Of a DNA stretch of 46,259 nucleotides, positions 41,693 through 46,259 are shown piece by piece. Below the pieces are notes generated by a model. That model did no database searches. It was not told where the DNA came from and saw only the letters and a program-made list of their open reading frames with translations. How positions within the stretch are numbered: position 1 is the stretch's first letter; every line of letters starts with the position of its first letter. Origin of the DNA: Caulobacteraceae bacterium (GTDB taxonomy: Bacteria > Pseudomonadota > Alphaproteobacteria > Caulobacterales > Caulobacteraceae); contig JAQGIW010000058.1 in the NCBI GenBank assembly GCA_028290905.1, positions 1-46,259 on the forward strand. Reading direction: 5' to 3'. The translations under genes were made by a program, and so were the position numbers.

Positions 41693-42514
41693 TCATAGGA
41701 CGCGTTGCTCCGCCCGGTCCCTGAGCGCCTCGTACAGCTGGCCTGGGCCGAGCAGGACTTCCTTCAGCCCTTCGCGAACGGACTGAGAGCCGAGGGCCTG
41801 GCGGCTCATCGTTTCGTGAGCGGCCAGAGCATCCATGACAGCGTTCATGATCTCAGTGCTGAGGGTCGGGGAGTTGGCGAACTGGGCCTTGGTGTTGTTG
41901 CTTGCCTGCAGGACAAGCTCCCTGGATTCCAGGAGTTTCCCCTTGATGACGTTGTTCACGTAGACGAGTTGGTCGTCGTCCGTCAGGTCGCCCTCGAACA
42001 ACTCGTTCACCCGCGCGATGATCTCGGCGAGCAGGGCGTTCTCTTTCTCCTGGACGCTCCCGGACCCCAACTCCGCGACGCCGCTGAGCTTGGGCGCGTC
42101 GTTGGAGGCGATCACCCGGATGCCCAGCTGGCCGCTCTTACCCAGCATGCCGTTCCTCTCGGCGACGGTCACCTCGCCCCGGCCGCTATAGCCGGTCGGC
42201 AGGATCGTGCCGTCGGCCAGCGTGATCTCCTCGTCGGAGATGATCTCGAAGGTGTCACCCACTGCTGCCGTGGCGGACGAGAGGCGCTCGCCCAGGCGGA
42301 GTTGAACCTCCGTTCCCTCGGGCATCTTGACGCTCGCAGGGGCCGAGGGAGCCGGGAGTGGCGCGGCTGGAGGAACAGGGGTGGGAATCGTCAGGATCAG
42401 GGACCTCGGCGCGGCCGAAGGACCGGCAGCGTGAGCCGCCGACACAACGGCCCATAGCGCAAGGGCAGCGGCCGCCACGGCTGGACCGTGGCGCATCGAG
42501 TGTCGGATCAGCAT
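41693..42514 (-). CDS. Exported beta-rich domain fused to a type I restriction HsdR C-terminal tail
   Basis: 273 residues from ATG 42514 (GGGGGG four bases before). Signal peptide about 1-30; Pro/Ala linker 45-62; domain 63-135 with MPEGTEVQLRLGERLSSATA, VGDTFEIISDEEITLADGTI and GRGEVTVAERNGMLGKSGQL, a compact beta domain common in exported proteins. From about residue 145 the sequence changes to GSGSVQEKENALLAEIIARV, NELFEGDLTDDDQLVYVNNV, QASNNTKAQFANSPTLSTEI and REGLKEVLLGPGQLYEALRD. To my recollection this is the end of HsdR subunits of type I restriction enzymes, where it contacts the methylase core. No helicase, nuclease, hsdM or hsdS is nearby. A deletion fusion is the simplest origin. 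Confidence 0.72.
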   Translation of the reverse strand: MLIRHSMRHGPAVAAAALALWAVVSAAHAAGPSAAPRSLILTIPTPVPPAAPLPAPSAPASVKMPEGTEVQLRLGERLSSATAAVGDTFEIISDEEITLADGTILPTGYSGRGEVTVAERNGMLGKSGQLGIRVIASNDAPKLSGVAELGSGSVQEKENALLAEIIARVNELFEGDLTDDDQLVYVNNVIKGKLLESRELVLQASNNTKAQFANSPTLSTEIMNAVMDALAAHETMSRQALGSQSVREGLKEVLLGPGQLYEALRDRAEQRVL

Positions 42515-42633
42515 TGTTCCCCCCAGGGTCCGGTGATCCGGACGGCTCGGCCTAGACCCGCGAGGTCCGACTAGCCAGCATGGTCGAGGGGCCCAGGCGC
42601 ATCTGCCGCAGCTCCGCGGTCTCCTCCCGCTCG

Positions 42634-43992
42634 CTACTTCACGGCCACCGCCGGCGCGGAACGCGGCGATGGCTGCGTAATGTCCGCTTCGCCATAGTGC
42701 GCGCCGATCCGGCCGTTGCGAATGAAGTCGGCCATCATCTGGAAGTAGCCCGGCGCGTAGCGGGTCGAGACCCGTTTGCCGTTCGCGTTCAGCTCATATT
42801 CGGTCATACCGTGTTCGGCGCCGGGGTACAGGGCGAGGGTGTAGTCTTTGCCGTCCGCAATCAGCGATCTGATACGCCTGGCGGTTTCGGCGCTCGGCGC
42901 CTCGAGGTCGTCGCTGCCCGAAATCCACAGTTGCGGCGTGGTCGAACGTCTGAGCGCCGGCATCGGCTCGTACCGGAACGGCGTGCGGAAATCGAACTGC
43001 TTCACCGCAGCGTCGATCTGCGCCTTGTCGAGCGGCAGAACCATGAACACGAAGTCGCCGTGCACATCCTTGTACCAGGGCTCGTTCCTGTATTTCTGTC
43101 GCAGCGCGTCGAACTCGGCATAGCCCTCCTTGCCGCCGGTCTCGATGACCCGTTCGCCCGCTCGAGCCAGCTCCAGCGCCTTCTGCGTATCGGCTTCGTG
43201 GTGATGAAAATGCATGTCGAGCGCCACGCCTTGCTGGTCTTCCTCCAGCACGGTGACGGCCAGGCCGAAGCTGACGATGGTGAAATCCACTCTGGCCTTG
43301 TTCGCCGCCAGCGGCGCCACCCATCCCCCTTCGCTGCCACCCTGATAGCCGATACGGCCCGCGCGCGCGCCGCCAAGCCTGCGCGCCTCGTTCATGGCGA
43401 GCACCGCATCATCGGCGAGCGTCTCGAAGTCCTGGGTGTAGACCCCTCCAGACGCCCCGGTCCCGCGTTTGTCATAGACGAACGCGCCGATGCCCTGCGC
43501 CGGGAACATCCGTTGCAGCGAATAGAAGTCTCGGGCGGAGTCGTGCTCCGAGCCGTGCACCAATACCACCACGGGGACCTTGTCCTCGCCCCTGGGCATG
43601 ACGAGGCGGCCGACCAGCTTCACGCCGTTGCTGACGAACGTCGTATCGGTGACGTCGAATGCGATGCGATGGCCGACGTCGGCGCCGAACGTGACGTCGC
43701 CCGTCTCGCAGTCGGAAAAGGAGACCGACTTGCCGTCCGGCCGATTGGTCCAGCCGAACGTGCTGTTCCATGCGCCGTCGGCCTGCGGGTGAAGCTGCCC
43801 GGTTTCGCCGGTGAACATTCGCCAGCGCAGCGTGTCTCCCTCCGACGGAGCGATATCGACAACCGAGCCGTTCGGCAGTCGATACGAACCCACGTGACAG
43901 TTCGCCGTGGAATCCGCGAACGCCGATACGGAGGACAGCAGCCCGACACCACAAATCGCTCCGTTGAGCATTGCCCACACAGTGCTTGCCAC
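42634..43992 (-). CDS. Secreted alpha/beta-hydrolase (S9/acyl-esterase-like)
   Basis: 452 residues with a signal peptide (WAMLNGAICGVGLLSSVSAFA). An N-terminal beta domain (about 30-125) precedes an alpha/beta-hydrolase core: oxyanion region VPVVVLVHGSEHDSARDFY, YDKRGTGASGG, nucleophile elbow GYQGGSEGGW (Ser near 246), acid in SGSDDLEAPS and histidine in YPGAEHGM. Between strands lies a helical cap with FHHHEADTQKALELARAGE. The fold suits an esterase or peptidase acting in the periplasm; the substrate is not evident. It stands alone, 119 bases upstream of the fusion gene on the same strand. Confidence 0.85.
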   Translation of the reverse strand: MASTVWAMLNGAICGVGLLSSVSAFADSTANCHVGSYRLPNGSVVDIAPSEGDTLRWRMFTGETGQLHPQADGAWNSTFGWTNRPDGKSVSFSDCETGDVTFGADVGHRIAFDVTDTTFVSNGVKLVGRLVMPRGEDKVPVVVLVHGSEHDSARDFYSLQRMFPAQGIGAFVYDKRGTGASGGVYTQDFETLADDAVLAMNEARRLGGARAGRIGYQGGSEGGWVAPLAANKARVDFTIVSFGLAVTVLEEDQQGVALDMHFHHHEADTQKALELARAGERVIETGGKEGYAEFDALRQKYRNEPWYKDVHGDFVFMVLPLDKAQIDAAVKQFDFRTPFRYEPMPALRRSTTPQLWISGSDDLEAPSAETARRIRSLIADGKDYTLALYPGAEHGMTEYELNANGKRVSTRYAPGYFQMMADFIRNGRIGAHYGEADITQPSPRSAPAVAVK

Positions 43993-44116
43993 CTGGCGTC
44001 CCCTTCGTGATCCCCGGCAGCGACCACGCTCGCTTTTCGGTGAGCGACTGTCCCGTTAAACCTTCTCCACTTTTCGGTTCGCCGTACTTGCGAAGGCGCC
44101 GCCAAGCCCAGAGCTG

Positions 44117-44641
44117 CTACGAGCGCCGCTCCTCCAGGGTGATGTCGACCATGATCTCGGCGGAGAGGCGCTCCAGGGCGGCGGCGACGTCGCGGGCGTC
44201 CAGGGCCCAGGGCGCGATCAGCTCGGCCTGCGCGCGGAAGAGAGGGACGCCGGACTGGGCCATGGGCTCGACGCTTGTCTCGAACGCCTCGATGTTGACG
44301 CCCAGGTCCGCGAGCGCCGTGGTCACCTCGCGGACGATGCCGGGGTGGTCCTGGCCGACGAGAGAGAGCCGCAGCGCCTGGCCGGAGGCCTGGATCGGCT
44401 CGCCGGCGTCGGCGATCGACACGCTGAGGCCGACCGGGTCGATGTTGCGGATCGCCGCCTCCAATCGCTTCACGTCCTCGCCGGCGACCTGGATCAGGAT
44501 CGAGCCGACGTACTTGCCGGCCATGCGGCTCAGGTGGCTCTCCAGCCAGTTGCCGCCCGCCTCGTGCACCGCCGCCGCCAGGGCCGAGGTCAGGCCCGGC
44601 CGGTCGCTGCCGATGGCGGTGAGGATGAGGGTGCGGTCCAT
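44117..44641 (-). CDS. GcvR-like protein with two ACT domains
   Basis: 174 residues with tandem ACT domains: LILTAIGSDRPGLTSALAAA (about 4-80), and LRLSLVGQDHPGIVREVTTA with LADLGVNIEAFETSVE (about 90-170). The G-x-DRPG and G-x-DHPGI turns are the amino-acid-binding loops of ACT modules. E. coli GcvR, with the same layout, binds glycine and restrains the activator GcvA; other members may only sense amino acids. No gcv genes are nearby, so the precise role is open. Confidence 0.85.
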   Translation of the reverse strand: MDRTLILTAIGSDRPGLTSALAAAVHEAGGNWLESHLSRMAGKYVGSILIQVAGEDVKRLEAAIRNIDPVGLSVSIADAGEPIQASGQALRLSLVGQDHPGIVREVTTALADLGVNIEAFETSVEPMAQSGVPLFRAQAELIAPWALDARDVAAALERLSAEIMVDITLEERRS

Positions 44642-44949
44642 GACGGATCTCCGTGGGCGATGCGCTCATCCTCTATCCCGCCCGCCGCGCCCACGCGATC
44701 CGCGCCAGGATCGCGCCGAGGGACGTCGTCATTCCGCGCGGTCATGAGGACGGCCGCACCGACTGAGATAGCCGGGGGCGGCGACCAGGACGATCAGCTT
44801 CGCCACCAGGGCGGAATCCCCGAGAACAGCGATGCGCAATGCGCCAGCACATCGGTTGGATCGGACATGGTCGCCCCGCACGCGCAACCGTGCTTCAGTC
44901 GCGATTGATGAGTCGTCGCTGATCCCACGCGGCGATCGGGGGGATCGGA
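44642..44949. other. 308-bp gap, nothing firm
   Basis: No family resemblance. A 24-codon minus-strand frame beginning MSDPTDVLAHCASLFSG (start about 44868) reads plausibly for 17 residues and then becomes unlike protein; a frameshift there would lead into ALVAKLIVLVAAPGYLSR. It may be a small gene relic, but I cannot support it. Confidence 0.4.
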
Positions 44950-46149
44950 TTGACGCGTACGCGAGCGGTTCCGCCGACCTGGCTGCTGGGGTTCGGCTTC
45001 TGGCCCCTCGGGGCGTTCGGGGCCTTGCAGCTGCTCACCGTGCCGCAACTGCTGGCGGCTGATCGTGTGCCGGAGCCGCAGATCGCCGCCGTCACCGCCA
45101 TCAGCCTCCTGCCGGGCTTCGGCGCCTTCGTGCTGGCCCCGATCCTCGACTGGCGCCTCAGCCGGCGCGCCTACGCGGTCGGCTTCGCCCTGCTGGCGGC
45201 CCTGTGCATGGCCGCGGCGCTGGCCTCCATCCGCGACCTGCCGGTCCTGACGGCCCTGCTGTTCGTCGGCAATACGGCGATCGCGCTCTGCGTCTTCGCG
45301 GTCGGCGGCTGGTTCGGCAGCATCACCCGCAAGGAGGACGAGGGTGCGCTCGGGGCCTGGTTCACCGTCGCCAACATCGGCGCCGCCGGCCTGGTCGGCG
45401 CCAGCGGGATCCACTTCCTGCGCGGCCTGCCGCCCGGGCTGGGGGCCGGGGCGGCCGGCCTGACGGTGCTGGCCGCCCTCCCCCTCTACCTGTGGGTCCC
45501 CTGCCCGCCCGCCGACGACCGCCTCGCGCACGAGAGCTTCCGCGCCTTCGCCCGCGATGTCGCGGCGCTGCTGCGCCGCCCGGCGGTGGTCTGGACCCTG
45601 CTGCTGTTCCTGGCCCCGGCCGCCGCCTTCGCCCTGACCAACATCATGGGCGGGGTCGGACGCGACTTCCACGTCTCGGAGGGTTTCGTCGGCCTGATCA
45701 GCGGCGTCGGCGTCACCCTCGCCGGGGTGTTCGGCAGCCTGATGATTCCGCTGCTTAACCGCAGGGTGGCGCCCAGGCCGCTCTATTTGATGGTCGGCGG
45801 CGCGGGCGCCCTGTTCTCCGCCGCACTCGCCCTGGCGCCGCACATTCCGGCGACGTTCGCCCTGGCGGTGATCGGCGAGAACATCTTCCAGGCCGCGTCG
45901 TTCTCGGTGCAGAACCTGATCATCCTGCGCACCATCGGCCAGAACAATCCGCTGGCGGCCACGCAGTTCGGAGTGCTCAACGCGGCCGGCAGCCTGCCGC
46001 TCAGCTATATGCAGTGGGCCGACGGCCAGGGCTATGGGGTCAACGGCATCGCCGGGGCCTACGTCGCCGACGCCCTGATCAGCGGCGGCGCCTGCGCGGT
46101 GCTGGCGCTGATGCTGGTCCTGCTGCGCCGGCGCATCCCGGCGATCTAG
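44950..46149 (+). CDS. MFS permease, possibly AmpG/PAT-like
   Basis: 399 residues from TTG 44950, chosen for GGGGGG at about 44938-44943 and because the first helix starts shortly after (WLLGFGFWPLGAFGALQLL). About 12 helices are visible, with ILDWRLSRRAYAVGF between helices 2 and 3 as the MFS motif-A equivalent and a second-half repeat RDFHVSEGFVGLISGVGV, then SLMIPLLNRRVAPRPLYL. The plan resembles AmpG/acetyl-CoA-type (PAT) permeases that carry muropeptides or CoA esters, but the substrate is unknown. Its stop codon TAG (46147-46149) lies within the left arm of the palindromic repeat that ends the window. Confidence 0.8.
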   Translation: MTRTRAVPPTWLLGFGFWPLGAFGALQLLTVPQLLAADRVPEPQIAAVTAISLLPGFGAFVLAPILDWRLSRRAYAVGFALLAALCMAAALASIRDLPVLTALLFVGNTAIALCVFAVGGWFGSITRKEDEGALGAWFTVANIGAAGLVGASGIHFLRGLPPGLGAGAAGLTVLAALPLYLWVPCPPADDRLAHESFRAFARDVAALLRRPAVVWTLLLFLAPAAAFALTNIMGGVGRDFHVSEGFVGLISGVGVTLAGVFGSLMIPLLNRRVAPRPLYLMVGGAGALFSAALALAPHIPATFALAVIGENIFQAASFSVQNLIILRTIGQNNPLAATQFGVLNAAGSLPLSYMQWADGQGYGVNGIAGAYVADALISGGACAVLALMLVLLRRRIPAI

Positions 46150-46250
46150 AGCGTGTTGCGATCCGATGGAATCAGATCGCAACACGCTCTAGTTCTTTGT
46201 GTTGACGCGCGTTTTGTCCCGAAAACCGGTTCCCACTTTTCGGAACGCGC
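46146..46250. repeat. CTAGAGC-bounded two-hairpin element, copy 2
   Basis: Hairpin A: 18-bp perfect arms CTAGAGCGTGTTGCGATC (46146-46163) and its complement (46175-46192), loop CGATGGAATCA. Hairpin B: GCGCGTT (46207-46213) with AACGCGC (46244-46250) and CCGAAAA (46219-46225) with TTTTCGG (46237-46243), loop containing CCGGTTCCCAC. It has the same order, TGGAATCA loop core and CCAC-containing B loop as 36982-37100. The B module resembles the short CCGAAAACCGGTTCCCACTT repeats dispersed widely in alphaproteobacteria. Confidence 0.85.
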
Positions 46251-46259
46251 TCTAGTTCT

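Noticed and set aside
44794-44868. 24-codon minus-strand frame MSDPTDVLAHCASLFSG...
   Set aside because: Too short, no clear ribosome binding site, and resemblance to a protein is lost after 17 residues.

Overview
This is a GC-rich (roughly two-thirds G+C by eye) alphaproteobacterial chromosome segment. The genomic style points to Caulobacterales (Caulobacter/Phenylobacterium-like): pst/phoU/phoB next to methylmalonyl-CoA mutase, NodT-type RND exporters, ATGA-coupled operons and GC-rich palindromic intergenic repeats. This placement is inference; there is no rRNA, tRNA or single diagnostic marker. I saw no tRNA, CRISPR array, insertion sequence or integrase.

Layout. 0-2.1 kb: tail of an unknown gene, then a DHA2 multidrug MFS exporter with its coupled MarR regulator. 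2.2-6.5 kb: a decaying stretch holding a VOC-fold pseudogene (frameshift plus stop), an intact OprO/OprP-like porin, an intact OmpR-type response regulator and its sensor kinase interrupted by an amber codon in the ATP-binding domain. 6.5-12.4 kb: a minus-strand RND efflux operon (pump, membrane-fusion protein, outer-membrane lipoprotein). 12.7-22.7 kb: a metal/metalloid resistance block: arsR-arsI-arsC-acr3-arsN-like, two small Cys- or Met-rich secreted proteins, then cusC-cusB-cusA-cusF-like. Both edges of this block carry truncated gene ends (a nitronate monooxygenase 3' remnant on the left, a membrane-protein-like C-terminus on the right), so it looks like an acquired or recombined island. 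23.1-26.9 kb: an orphan gene with a very good sigma70-type promoter and apparently leaderless mRNA, an intact nitronate monooxygenase and a second porin.

27.1-32.4 kb is the phosphate regulon, pstS-pstC-pstA-pstB-phoU-phoB. The second porin is divergent from pstS, and the shared intergenic region carries two outward-facing TGTCACAAAAC motifs that look like PhoB half-sites, so porin and transporter are probably co-induced by phosphate starvation. No phoR lies in the window. 32.5-36.1 kb holds both methylmalonyl-CoA mutase subunits. 36.1-40.1 kb is rich in palindromic repeats lying between a carboxymuconolactone-decarboxylase-like protein, a helix-hairpin-helix membrane protein, RlmJ, a zinc-type dehydrogenase and TesB. 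Repeats run directly into two of these genes and give RlmJ and the dehydrogenase unusual C-terminal tails.

40.9-46.3 kb: a gene-poor, repeat-containing gap; an unusual fusion of an exported beta-rich domain to the C-terminal tail of a type I restriction HsdR subunit; a secreted alpha/beta hydrolase; a GcvR-like ACT-domain protein; and an MFS permease whose stop codon lies inside a palindromic repeat. The most unusual items are the HsdR-tail fusion, the repeat-driven ORF extensions and the gene-fragment scars around the metal-resistance block.
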